64,000 nucleotides of DNA from Cohnella rhizosphaerae (GTDB lineage: Bacteria > Bacillota > Bacilli > Paenibacillales > Paenibacillaceae). The position numbers and the translations under genes are program-made. The stretch is taken from NCBI RefSeq assembly GCF_029525575.1, contig NZ_JAPDIA010000009.1, forward strand, positions 310,001-374,000, given 5' to 3'. The notes beneath the pieces were generated by a model. It did not search any database and was not told the DNA's origin. It was given only the letters and a program-made list of their open reading frames with translations. The stretch's first letter is position 1. Every line of letters begins with the position of its first letter. Shown here in pieces: positions 1 to 9,710 of the stretch.

Positions 1-3000
1 ATTCCGGCGGCGCTGGCCGAGACATGGAGCTTCGTAGACGGCAACGGGACGACGGGATTAAACTACGATGTGTCGAAGGCGGCTTCGACGCCGTACATGG
101 TCAATTTCGGAGGCAGCCTATACGTAACCTGGGCGGAGTCTAGCGGCACCAACGGGCAGATCCGCGTCAAAAAGTACGATAGCGATTCAGGCACATGGTC
201 GACGGCGGACAACGACACGCCGCTTAACGTGAACGCGGCCAAGGATGCGCAAAATCCGACGCTGGCTGTATTAGGCGGAACGTTGTACGCCGCATGGCAG
301 GAGGCCGGCTCACCTTATTGGCAGGTTCGGGTTAAGAAGCTTACGGCAACGGGCTGGGTATCCGTGGACGGAGACGGCGCCGGCGGACTCAATTATAATA
401 CGAGCAATAATGCCCGCAATGCCAAGCTTGCAGCGTATAATGGCTCGCTCTATCTATTATGGGACGAAGCGCTCGGCAGCGGCATCACGCAGATGCGAGT
501 CAAAAAAGTATAGCGGCAGCGGATCCTCCTGGGGGCAGGAAAACGGCGGCTCCGCGCTAAACCGAAGCGTCTCGAACTCTGCCCAGATCGTCAGCGTTGC
601 AGTGTGGAACAACAAGCTGATCGTCGCCTGGTCCGAGAACAAGGATTCCTCCATTAATTTGCATGTAAAAGCATTCAACGGATCGTCATGGAGCTACATT
701 GACGGCAACGACGATAACGGTCTGAATGTCGATGCGAGCAAATGGGCGCAAAACTCGGACCTGGCGACGGACGGCACTTCTCTCTATATCGCATGGCACG
801 AGACAAGCGACGGCCAAAATCAAATTTATGTCAAAAAAGTACGATGGCACCTCGTGGACACTTCTTCAAGGCAGCGCGCCGGGATTCGGCATTAACCAAA
901 GTACGACTACGAGCGCATATAGGCCTCGTATGGCCGTCGTGGACGGCACGCTGTTTGTAAGCTGGTACGAGGGCTCGCCGTCTCGGATTCGCGCCAAGAA
1001 ATATGTCGACAACGCGTGGGTATCGGTTGACGGCAACGGTACCGGCGGCTTGAACAAGGATTCCACCAAGGCCGCCATGAACACAAACCTGGCTTCCGTT
1101 TCGGAGAATAGTGTTACTAAATTATATGTCGTTTTTCAAGAAACGAACGGTACAGCCAATCAACTGCGCGTGAAGCTGATGGGACCGGACAATACGGCGC
1201 CGACGGCGAGCGCGGTGAGCTTCGGCGGCACGCTGAAGGTCGGCAACACGCTTACCGGCACTTACACGTACGCGGATGCCGAGAGCGACGCGGAGGGCGC
1301 GACGTCGTTTAAGTGGTACACGGCGACGGACGCGGCGGGCACGGGCAAGACGGCCATCTCCGGCGCGACGACGTCCACGTTGGCGCTGACGAGCGCGCAT
1401 GCCGGCAAGTATATTATCTTCGAAGTGACGCCGGTTGCGGCGGCGGGCACGGCAACGGGCACGCCGGTGTCGTACACGAGCGCGGCGGCGGTCTTGGACA
1501 ACGCGGCGCCGACGGCAAGCGCGGTGAGCTTCGGCGGTACGCTGAAGGTCGGCAACACGCTGACGGGCGCGTATACGTACGCGGATGCCGAGAGCGACGC
1601 GGAGGGCGCGACGGCGTTTAAGTGGTACACGGCGAATGACGCGGCAGGCACGAGCAAGACGGCGATCTCCGGCGCGACGACGTCCACGCTGGCGCTGACG
1701 AGCGCGCAGGTCGGCAAGTATATTATCTTCGAAGTGACGCCGGTTGCGGCGGCGGGCACGGCAACGGGCACGCCGGTGTCATACACGAGCGCGGCGGCGG
1801 TCTTGGACAACGCGGCGCCGACCGCAAGCGCGGTGAGCTTTAGCGGAACGCTGAAGGTGGGCAACACGTTGACCGGCGCATATACGTACGCGGACGCGGA
1901 ACAAGACGCGGAGGGCGCGACGGCGTTTAAGTGGTATACGGCGAATGATGCGGCAGGCACGGGCAAGACGGCGATCTCGGGCGCGACTGCGTCCACGCTG
2001 GCGCTGACGAGCGCGCAGGCCGGCAAGTATATTATCTTCGAAGTGACGCCGGTTGCGGCGGCGGGCACGGCAACGGGCACGCCAGTCTCGTACACGAGCG
2101 CGGCGGCGGTCTTGGACAACGCGGCGCCGACGGCAAGCGCGGTGAGCTTCGGCGGTACGCTGAAGGTCGGCAACACGCTGACCGGCGCTTACACGTACGC
2201 GGATGCCGAGAGCGACGCGGAGGGCGCGACGGCGTTCAAGTGGTACACGGCGAATGATGCGGCAGGCACGGGCAAGACGGCGATCTCGGGCGCGACGGCG
2301 TCCACGCTGGCCCTTACGAACGCGCAGGTCGGCAAGTATATCATCTTCGAAGTGACGCCGGTCGCGGCGGCAGGCACGACGACGGGGACGCCGGTTTCGT
2401 ATACGAGCGCGGCGGCGGTCTTGGACAACGCGGCGCCGACGGCAAGCGCGGTGAGCTTCGGCGGCACGCTGAAGGTGGGCAACACACTGACGGGAACGTA
2501 CACGTATGCAGATGCCGAGAGCGACGCGGAAGGCGTGACGGCTTTTAAGTGGTATACGGCGAACGACGCGGCGGGCACGGACAAGACGGCGATCGCCGGC
2601 GCGACGACGTCCACGCTGGCGCTGACGAGCGCGCATGCCGGCAAGTATATTATCTTCGAAGTGACGCCGGTTGCGGCGGCGGGCACGGCAATGGGCACGT
2701 CTGTGTCGTACACGAGCGCGGCGGCGGTCTTGGACAACGCGGCGCCGACGGCAAGCGCGGTGAGCTTCGGCGGTACGCTGAAGGTCGGCAACACGCTGAC
2801 CGGCGCGTACACGTACGCGGACGCGGAACAAGACGCGGAGGGCGCGACGACGTTCAAGTGGTACACGGCGACGGACGCGGCAGGCACGGGCAAGACGGCG
2901 ATCTCGGGCGCGACGGCGTCCACGCTGGCGCTGACGAGTGAGCAGGTCGGCAAGTATATTATTTTCGAAGTGACGCCGGTCGCGGCCGCGGGTACGACGA

Positions 3001-3542
3001 CGGGCACGCCGGTGTCGTACACGAGCGCTTCGGCGGTCGCTGCGAACGCAGCGCCGGTTGTGAGCAATGTCCATATCACCGGCGGCATTAAATTAGGTCA
3101 GGTTCTGACCGGTTCTTATTCCTATGCGGACGTGGAAGGCGATGCAGAAGGCTTGCCCGTTTTCAAATGGTACGCGGCTGACGACGCCGGCGGCTCGAAC
3201 AAGACGGTCATCGCCGGCGCGAGCGGCATCAAGCTGGAGCTGAAGGCGGCCCAATACGGCAAATATGTGAGTTTTGAAGTAACGCCGACCGCGTCGGCCG
3301 GCACGACGCCGGGCACGCCTGTCGAGAGCGAGGCGCTTGGACCCGTCGGCGTCCTTAAGGGCGATGCCAACGGCGACGGCATCATCTCGCCTGCCGATGC
3401 GCTTTTGGTCACCAAGTACGTATCCGGCAAGCTGACGCTGACCGACGAGCAGAAGCTCATGCTGGACATGGACGACAACGGCAAGATAGACGCGAACGAT
3501 GCCAAGCTCATTCTTAACATTTACAACGGCAAGGGGGCGTAA
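1..3542 (+). CDS. Large secreted repeat protein with C-terminal dockerin (5' partial, two frame breaks)
   Basis: The 5' end lies outside the window, so no signal peptide is visible. Reading through needs two corrections: A6 runs at 502-507 and 833-838 sit in the same V-K-K-Y codon context that has A5 at 169-173. Removing one A from each gives one frame of at least 1,179 codons. Up to about base 1185 there are seven repeats of about 53 residues (W..VDG..GLN, LY..W.E, RVKKY), which look like beta-propeller blades. Seven Ig-like modules follow (about 1191-3350); six are 103 residues long and nearly identical. The last 60 residues are a type I dockerin with two calcium-loop segments, DANGDG and DMDDNGK. 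The next gene starts 6 bases downstream and carries cohesin-like domains, so docking onto that protein is a reasonable inference. The ligand of the propeller-like part is unknown. Confidence 0.8.
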
Positions 3543-3548
3543 GGATCG

Positions 3549-6164
3549 ATGAATATCGAACGCGTGACAAACAAGCGATCCGTCTATCGCCGACTGACCG
3601 CGCTGGCAATGGCGCTATGCTTGATATTCGGCCTGCTGCCTGCGGCGCAGGCGGAGCCGGTGCAGCGCTTCAAAGCCGAGATTGCCGATGCAGCAGGCAT
3701 CGGCGGCCAGTCGGTCGCCATTTCGGTCTATCTGGAACCCGGACGCCTTGCGGATTACGACGATGCCTTTTGGGCGTATTCGCTGAATCTGACCTACGAT
3801 ACGAATGTGCTGACGCTGTCGGCTCCCGTAGCCGATGAAGCGGCTGCGCAACATTTCGAAGCGGATACGTCTACGGCCGGCACGGTCGGCATCGAAGCGA
3901 ATACGTTCGGCGATCTAGGCTTCGTCTTCGAGAGGCAGAAGGTCGCTACATTGTACTTTACGGTTAACAAGGACGCGGCGCCGGGCGGCACTGCCGTCTC
4001 GCTGACGTCCGCATCCTACACGATTGAAGCCGATCCGGTCGATATCGAGTCCCTGACGTCGGGCACGGTTGGCGTAATGAACGACGCGCCGACGGCGGAG
4101 AACGTCGCGATCTCCGGCATGCCGGCGGTCGGCCGGACGCTGACGGGCGGCTACGTATACGCGGACCGGGAGGGCAACGCAGAAGGCGCCACTGGCTATC
4201 AATGGTACATGGCAACCGATGCCGCAGGTACGGATAAGACGGCAATCGAAGGCGCAACGTCGAATACGCTGGAGACGACTGCTGCTTTGGCAGGCAAGTA
4301 CGTATTCTTCGAGGTGACGCCGATCGCGACGGGCGGAGCGACTGCAGGCGCTGCGGCGCTTAGTGCGGCGGCAGGACCGGTAGAGGCTAAAAGGGAGACG
4401 GCCGCGGTCACGATCGGTCAAGCTTCGGGCCAGCCGGGCGCGACCGTCGAGGTGCCGGTGACGCTGACGGACGCCTCGGCGGATGTCGGTTCGTACGGCA
4501 TGAAGCTCGCGTTCGACCCGGCCGCGCTTGAGGTGACGGGCATTGCCGGACCCGGCGGCGAGTTGTTCGACAGCGGCTATGACAATGAAGCGGGCTGGCT
4601 GAGAACGGCCTGGGCCGATCTTGCGGGCGGCGACGGAGCGCTCAAGGTTGGAGACAAGCTGTTTACGGTGACGTTTAAAATCAAGACGGACGCAGCGTAT
4701 GGCAACTACGCCTTGAAGGTCGCCGACGAGGCGGATCTGCGGCAGTTCACGGTCACGGACGTCGAAGCTTACGAGACGGCGAAGACGCTGACCGCGGGCA
4801 ACGTAGTGGTTTACGCGCCGTCGACGGGGCAGCCGGACAAGGAGATCATCTACGTCGACGTGAAGGATGCGGGCGCTGCGAACGGCGGCGCGGTCGCCAA
4901 GGCGCAGATCGAGCGGACGAAAAAAGCGGATGGCACGAAGAGCGACAAGGTCGTGCTGACGGCGGATCAGGCGAAGCAGACGGTGGCGAGCATCGTGGCC
5001 GCAGGATCGAAGATGGCGAACATCGTCATTCCGGATACGAAGGACGAAGTGTCCGAGGTGAATGTGATCGTGCCGAAGGAAGCGGGCCAACTGATCCGTG
5101 ATGCGAAGATCGGCCTCGGCATCGTGACGGACAACGTGAAGGTACAGATCCCGGCAGCGTCGCTGCAGGACTTCACGGAAGAGCTCTACTTCCGGTTCGT
5201 GCCGATCAAGAGCGAGGCGGGCAAGCAAGAGGTGAAGGCGCGCGCCGAGCAGGATGCGGCCGTGAAGGCGGCGGCAGGCGAGCTCGGCGTCACGGTCGTC
5301 GGGCGGCCGATGACGATCGAGACGAATCTGCAAAACCGCGAAGTGACGCTGATCATGCCGCTTAAGGGCACCTCGTTGAGCCAGGCGGAGCTTGCGAATC
5401 TGGGCATCTACGTCGAGCACGGCGACGGGACGAAGGAGCTTCTGCACGGCAAGCTCGTCACCGACGAAAGCGGCGCACAGGGCATTGAATTCAAGGTGAG
5501 CAAGTTCAGCACGTTCACGCTCGTGAAGACGGCGGGCGATGTGCACGAGGCTTATGTGCAAGGCTATGCGGACGGCACGTTCCGTCCGGAGCGGACGATC
5601 ACGCGGGCGGAGATCGCGGCGATTCTGTCGCGGACGGTGACGCTGCCGGCTGCGACGGCCGATATCGATTACAGCGATATGGCGAGCGGCTACTGGGCAA
5701 AAAGCGCGATCTCGTCGGCGACGAAGATGGGGCTCATGAAGGGCTACGCGAACGGCACGTTCGGCGCGGAGAAGCCGATTACGCGCGCCGAGCTCGCCAG
5801 CTTGGCAGCGAAGCTGATGGCAGGCGCCGCGACGGGCGATGCAGCTGCGGCTGCCGGAGCAGGCTTTGCGGACACCGCCGGCACGTGGGCGGAAGCGGCG
5901 ATCAAGCAGGTGCAAAGCGCCGGCATCATCAAGGGCTATGCGGACGGCAGCTTCCGTCCGAACAAGCCCGTGACGCGCGCCGAGGCGGTCGCGATCGTGA
6001 ACAAGCTGCTCGGTCGCGATAGTTCATCCGCGTCTGCGGCAGACACGACATGGCGAGATGTTCCCGGCACGCACTGGGCGTACGCCGACATCCTCGAAGC
6101 GTCGGTAACGCACCGGTACACGACGGATGCCGATGGCCGAGAGCAATGGGGCACAAACAATTAA
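3549..6164 (+). CDS. SLH-anchored scaffoldin-like protein with two cohesin-like domains
   Basis: 871 residues. A Sec signal peptide ends near AQA at residue 35. A cohesin-like beta-sandwich spans about 39-175, with the S-L-N-L-T-Y-D-T pattern and a closing TLYFTV strand. An Ig-like module (about 177-280) is of the same family as the repeats in the upstream protein. A clearer second cohesin-like domain spans about 280-420 (VEVPVTL, GMKLAFDPAALEV, LFTVTFKIK). An unassigned region covers about 430-655. Three SLH motifs follow (GYADGTFRPERTITRAE and two relatives), which normally bind pyruvylated secondary cell-wall polymer. The start follows the upstream stop by 6 bases with an AAGGAT site, so the two genes are probably co-transcribed. 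The pairing with the upstream dockerin is inferred from domain logic, not from a known pair. Confidence 0.8.
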   Translation: MNIERVTNKRSVYRRLTALAMALCLIFGLLPAAQAEPVQRFKAEIADAAGIGGQSVAISVYLEPGRLADYDDAFWAYSLNLTYDTNVLTLSAPVADEAAAQHFEADTSTAGTVGIEANTFGDLGFVFERQKVATLYFTVNKDAAPGGTAVSLTSASYTIEADPVDIESLTSGTVGVMNDAPTAENVAISGMPAVGRTLTGGYVYADREGNAEGATGYQWYMATDAAGTDKTAIEGATSNTLETTAALAGKYVFFEVTPIATGGATAGAAALSAAAGPVEAKRETAAVTIGQASGQPGATVEVPVTLTDASADVGSYGMKLAFDPAALEVTGIAGPGGELFDSGYDNEAGWLRTAWADLAGGDGALKVGDKLFTVTFKIKTDAAYGNYALKVADEADLRQFTVTDVEAYETAKTLTAGNVVVYAPSTGQPDKEIIYVDVKDAGAANGGAVAKAQIERTKKADGTKSDKVVLTADQAKQTVASIVAAGSKMANIVIPDTKDEVSEVNVIVPKEAGQLIRDAKIGLGIVTDNVKVQIPAASLQDFTEELYFRFVPIKSEAGKQEVKARAEQDAAVKAAAGELGVTVVGRPMTIETNLQNREVTLIMPLKGTSLSQAELANLGIYVEHGDGTKELLHGKLVTDESGAQGIEFKVSKFSTFTLVKTAGDVHEAYVQGYADGTFRPERTITRAEIAAILSRTVTLPAATADIDYSDMASGYWAKSAISSATKMGLMKGYANGTFGAEKPITRAELASLAAKLMAGAATGDAAAAAGAGFADTAGTWAEAAIKQVQSAGIIKGYADGSFRPNKPVTRAEAVAIVNKLLGRDSSSASAADTTWRDVPGTHWAYADILEASVTHRYTTDADGREQWGTNN

Positions 6165-6176
6165 TGCAAGCTGCGG

Positions 6177-6209
6177 AAATCCTCTTCCCGAGGGTTTCCT
6201 TTTTTTTTA
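6177..6209 (+). terminator. Rho-independent terminator after the SLH protein
   Basis: AAATCCTC pairs with GAGGGTTT (one G-U pair) around a TTCCC loop and is followed by nine T residues. It lies 12 bases after the stop codon. Confidence 0.9.
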
Positions 6210-6242
6210 TGCCCCGTTGATCATTCAGCCCCTGAACGAACG

Positions 6243-6909
6243 CTAGGACTGCGTTTCAAAATAGGCGAGCACGACCTCCCGAAAATCCAGCGCCGCCTGC
6301 GACAGGTAGCGGCTCCTGTGCCACAACAAAGCGATCTCCCGCGTCAATCCGGCATCCTCCAACCGGAGATAGCGGACATTGGCGTGCGGGTATCTGGCCG
6401 TGCCCGGCATAAAGGCCACGCCGATATCTGCCTCTACGAGAGCGCTCAGCCTTGCGGGTTCATTTCCCTCGTACAGGTACCGGGGCGCGAAGCCGGCGGC
6501 ATCGCAGACGACGTCCAGCAAATCGCGCGTGCCGTAGCCCTTTTTTTACGCCGACAAACCATTCGTCTCTAAGCTCCCCCCCAGCGACACGCTGCCGCGA
6601 TCCGCCAACCGATGCCCCTTGGGAACCGCCAGCACGAAGGGATCGAGGAACACGACCTGACAGTGAATGTCCTCTTCCTCGACAGGCGGCGAAGTGATGC
6701 AGAAGTCGACCTCCCCGCGACGCAGCAGCGCGATCATCTCCGTCAGGTTTGCCATTTGCGCATGAAACTGGACCGAGGGACGCTTTTCCCGAAACGCCTT
6801 TAAGATGCCGGGCAGCGTGCTCGCGGTCGTCATTGCCAGCTTAAGCGTACCTTCCATCCGATCCGACAGCTCGCCGAGCTCCTGCTTCCCTTGCTCCAGC
6901 TCGATTCAT
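6243..6909 (-). pseudogene. LysR-family regulator lacking its DNA-binding domain
   Basis: The effector-binding half of a LysR regulator is recognisable (LEQGKQELGELSDRM linker, then TLKLAMTTAS, RRGEVDFCI, KKGYGTRDLLD, ADIGVAFMPG). The roughly 80-residue winged-helix region is absent. A ribosome binding site and ATG-AAT (start at 6909) are joined directly to the linker helix and in the wrong frame, with TGA at 6906-6908, as expected from an internal deletion of about 240 bp. Two further indels in homopolymers partly compensate each other: C7 at 6576-6582 looks one base short and T7 at 6541-6547 one base long, leaving an in-frame TAA at 6546-6548. The intact ancestor probably controlled the divergent MFS gene. 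Homopolymer errors could be artefacts, but the missing HTH cannot be explained that way. Confidence 0.8.
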
Positions 6910-7008
6910 TCCTTCTAGTCAATATTAGTATAGCTTAAAATGCGTTGGAGTAAATGAATGGCATGAAGTAAGATGGCTGTAGCGAGGTTGTTGGAGGGGG
7001 AAGCATAA

Positions 7009-8412
7009 ATGGATGTCCGCAGCAGAAAGCTGTTGATCGCAGTCGGGTTGGGCGTGTTGTTAAATCCGTTAAATTCTTCGATGATCGCCGTCGCGATCGC
7101 GCGTTTGCAGCAGGTTTACGAGCTCGACTATACGGAAGTATCCTGGATCATCTTTTCTTTTTATTTGGCGAGCGCGATCGCCCAGCCCGTCATGGGCAAG
7201 GTCAGCGATCTGTTCGGCCGCAGAAAAATCTTTCTCGCAGGGCTCGTCGTATCCTTCTTCTCCTCGATGCTGGCCCCGTTGTCGCCGGGCTTCGGATGGC
7301 TGATCGCGTCGCGCGTCGCGCAGTCGATCGGAACGAGCATGCTGGTCGCGGTCGGCATGGCGATCGTCAGAATTCACGTGACGGAAAAACAGGCATCGGC
7401 GCTGTCCGTGCTGTCGGTATTTTTGTCCGGAGCGGCGGCGATCGGCCCTTTTGCGGGGGGGCGTCTTGCTGGAGCGATGGGACTGGCACGCGATCTTTAT
7501 CGTCAATGTGCCGTTCGTGGCGGCGAGCTTCCTGCTGGCACGCCACGCGATTCCGGAGGACGCTCCGGCGGCCGCAGGCAAGCTGTCTCTTCGAAAATGG
7601 GCGGAGAAGATCGATGCGATCGGGATCCTGCTTTTTGCGGCGGGATTGCTAGGTTTGCTCATCGGCTTGCTGTCTATCAAGACGGCCGGGCACGTCCCGA
7701 TGCAGAGCATCGTCGCCGGGGGGGATCGGCCTGGTGTCGCTGATTTTATTCGCAAGTCGCGAGCTGACGACGGCGTCGCCGTTTGTCCCGCTGCGGACCT
7801 TTGCCCAATATCCGGCGATGACTTGGGTCAATGTGCAGTTCGTGCTCGTCAATCTGCTCTTTTATGCGCTCTTTTTTCGGCGTTCCTTCCTATCTGCAAA
7901 CGGTTCGTCAGGTCAGCGAGTTTCACACGGGGCTTCTGATGCTGACGCTCGGCCTTTGCTCGGTCGCCGCTTCTCCGTTCGCGGGCAAATGGATCGACAA
8001 GTCGGGACCGAGACCCGCGTTAATTGCGGCCGCCCTGCTCATGTTGCTGGGGTCTTTATGGCTTGTGGCGTTGGGTAAGTTTTCTCCTGTGATCGGCGTA
8101 AGCCTGGCGTTGGCAGCCTTCGGAATCGGCAACGGGCTGAACGCCGTCGGCATGCAAGCGGCCTTGTTCAGAAGCTCGCCCAAAGAAATTGCCGGCGTAG
8201 CCTCGGGACTCTTCAATACATCCAGATACCTCGGAACGATTCTATCTTCGCTGCTCACCGGCATGATTATGGGCGGGACGTTTAGCTTTGCCGGCTTCCG
8301 GCTGCTCGGCGTCTTCCTCGCGGGTCTTGCGCTGGTGCTGGTCCTGATGAACTTGCGTCGAGACGCGTCCGCGCCCGCGGCTAATGCTCCGCAGCAGACC
8401 GGGCGGGCCTAA
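7009..8412 (+). CDS. MFS transporter, DHA2/14-TM drug exporter type (three frame breaks)
   Basis: Corrected length is 466 residues, normal for 14-helix DHA2 exporters. It begins MDVRSRKLLIAVGLGV after a GGAGGGGG site, shows motif A (GKVSDLFGRRK) after the second helix, and stays hydrophobic to the end. The frame breaks at G7 7455-7461, G7 7718-7724 and T6 7872-7877; each is explained by one extra base, and the three together restore the starting frame. It is divergent from the decayed LysR gene, a common regulator-exporter layout. The substrate cannot be told. If the breaks are real, the gene is dead. Confidence 0.8.
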
Positions 8413-8464
8413 ATGCAGGCGGCGAAGAAGCAGCCTCTTTCTGTTTTTCTTGCTGAACAGGAGG

Positions 8465-8557
8465 TTGGCGGCCAAAGAAACGCTGACGGGAATTACTTTC
8501 GGGTCACGAGGGTGTTGGCGGGTCAAAGAAACGCTGACGGGCGTTACTTTCAGGGCA
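8465..8557. repeat. Two tandem copies of a roughly 50-bp intergenic repeat
   Basis: The segment TTGGCGG..CAAAGAAACGCTGACGGG..TTACTTTC occurs at about 8465-8506 and again at about 8515-8557. It lies between two converging genes and does not look coding. The second copy runs into the terminator hairpin. Confidence 0.75.
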
Positions 8558-8596
8558 CACCAAAAAGCCGCGTGATAAGCGGCTTTTTGGTGTGCC
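8554..8596. terminator. Bidirectional terminator between convergent genes
   Basis: A perfect 18-bp inverted repeat (GGCACACCAAAAAGCCGC, 8554-8571, and its complement at 8579-8596) surrounds a 7-base loop. The A5/T5 tract inside the stem serves both directions. It separates the MFS gene (+) from the response regulator gene (-). Confidence 0.85.
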
Positions 8597-8642
8597 GACT
8601 AACGTGGTGCAGGCAAAATTGGCAGCGCACGTGTGCCCCAAT

Positions 8643-9710
8643 TTAATCTGGCAGTCCGCCGCCCGCATGCGGCAGCTTGCGGTACTCCGACGGCGTCATG
8701 CCGAAATGCTTTTTGAACGTCTTGCTGAAGTGCGCGTAATCCGAGAATCCGACGCGAAAGGCGATCTCGGACGTCGGCTCGGACGTCTCGCGGATCAGCC
8801 GCTGCGCCGTGCTTAGCCGCACGCCGATCAGATGCTGGACGAAGGGAACGCCGATCTCCTCCTTGAAGCTTCGGCTCAAATAGGATACCGACATGCCGAG
8901 CGAGGCAGCGACTTCGGGCAGCGATAGATCTTCGCGGGCATAATGCGTCTCGATATAGCGAACGGCCTTGTTGATCGTCTGACGGGAGCCGAAGTTGCGG
9001 GAGCCCTTGACATCGGCAAGCCTTTGCAGGCAGGCTTCCTTCAGCCATTGCTGACAGTCCGCCTCCCGGACTGGTTGGTCTTCATCGGCCTGCTCCGGCT
9101 CCGATCCCTCGTACCCTCTGGCGCGGAGCTCCTGATCCACCGACCGCATGACGTGGCCGGCCCAATGGCCCGCGCGCGTATCGGCATCGGCGGTCTCGCG
9201 GTGCGACGCCAGAATCTCGCTCAGCTTCGCCGAAGCGCCCTCGGCGTCGGTCGCCCAGATTCGCTCCGCGAGCTCCTTAATCTGCTCCTGCTGCTGCAGG
9301 AACAGATCGTTATGTCTCGCGTGACGCGCTTCGCTGTCCGCCAGCTCCTGCAGCAGCTTGCCGAGCGTCTGCACGAACTGATCGGGATCGATCGGCTTGA
9401 GCAGAAAATCGGACACCCCGTGCCGCAGTGCCTCACGGGCATAGTCGAAGCGCTCGTAGCCTGTCAATATGATAAACCGGATGTGCGGCGAAGCTTCCCG
9501 GGCGGCCTTGATAAAAGCCAATCCGTCCATCTCGGGCATGCGAATATCCGTCACGACGATATCGGGCGCGGCCTCTTCCAGCAGCAAGAGCGCTTCGGCT
9601 CCGTCCTCCGCTTCTCCCGCGATGCGGACGTCAAAGCCCGAGGTCTCGACGAGCTTCCTTAGACTGCGGTGAATGGCAGGTTCATCCTCTACGATCATCA
9701 TCCGATACAT
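8643..9710 (-). CDS. YesN-type response regulator (receiver plus AraC HTH)
   Basis: 355 residues. An N-terminal receiver has the acidic pocket VEDE at 7-10, a phospho-acceptor Asp55 in VTDIRMPEMDG, and a conserved Lys in LLKPID. A linker of about 130 residues leads to a C-terminal AraC-type double HTH (VAASLGMSVSYLSRSFKEEIG; IAFRVGFSDYAHFSKTFKKHFGMTPSEYRK). Its start overlaps the end of the kinase gene upstream by 29 bases, so the pair is translationally coupled. YesN proteins usually control nearby sugar transport and hydrolase genes. The likely targets are the divergent GH18-type gene and the CUT1 operon after it, but this is an inference. Confidence 0.92.
   Translation of the reverse strand: MYRMMIVEDEPAIHRSLRKLVETSGFDVRIAGEAEDGAEALLLLEEAAPDIVVTDIRMPEMDGLAFIKAAREASPHIRFIILTGYERFDYAREALRHGVSDFLLKPIDPDQFVQTLGKLLQELADSEARHARHNDLFLQQQEQIKELAERIWATDAEGASAKLSEILASHRETADADTRAGHWAGHVMRSVDQELRARGYEGSEPEQADEDQPVREADCQQWLKEACLQRLADVKGSRNFGSRQTINKAVRYIETHYAREDLSLPEVAASLGMSVSYLSRSFKEEIGVPFVQHLIGVRLSTAQRLIRETSEPTSEIAFRVGFSDYAHFSKTFKKHFGMTPSEYRKLPHAGGGLPD

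Noticed and set aside
502..838. Programmed frameshifting at the two AAAAAAG sites of the dockerin gene
   Set aside because: The frame needed is +1 rather than the -1 favoured at A-AAA-AAG, and the same type of single-base excess affects many unrelated genes in the window.
1262..3088. Long minus-strand open frames opposite the Ig-like repeats
   Set aside because: They mirror the repetitive coding strand, have no ribosome binding sites or family features, and arise from high GC and codon bias.
3915..5915. 666-codon minus-strand frame opposite the SLH protein
   Set aside because: Arg-rich shadow translation with no recognisable domain, opposite a well-supported gene.
8465..8557. Possible CRISPR array
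   Set aside because: Only two copies, with no separate spacer pattern and no cas genes nearby.
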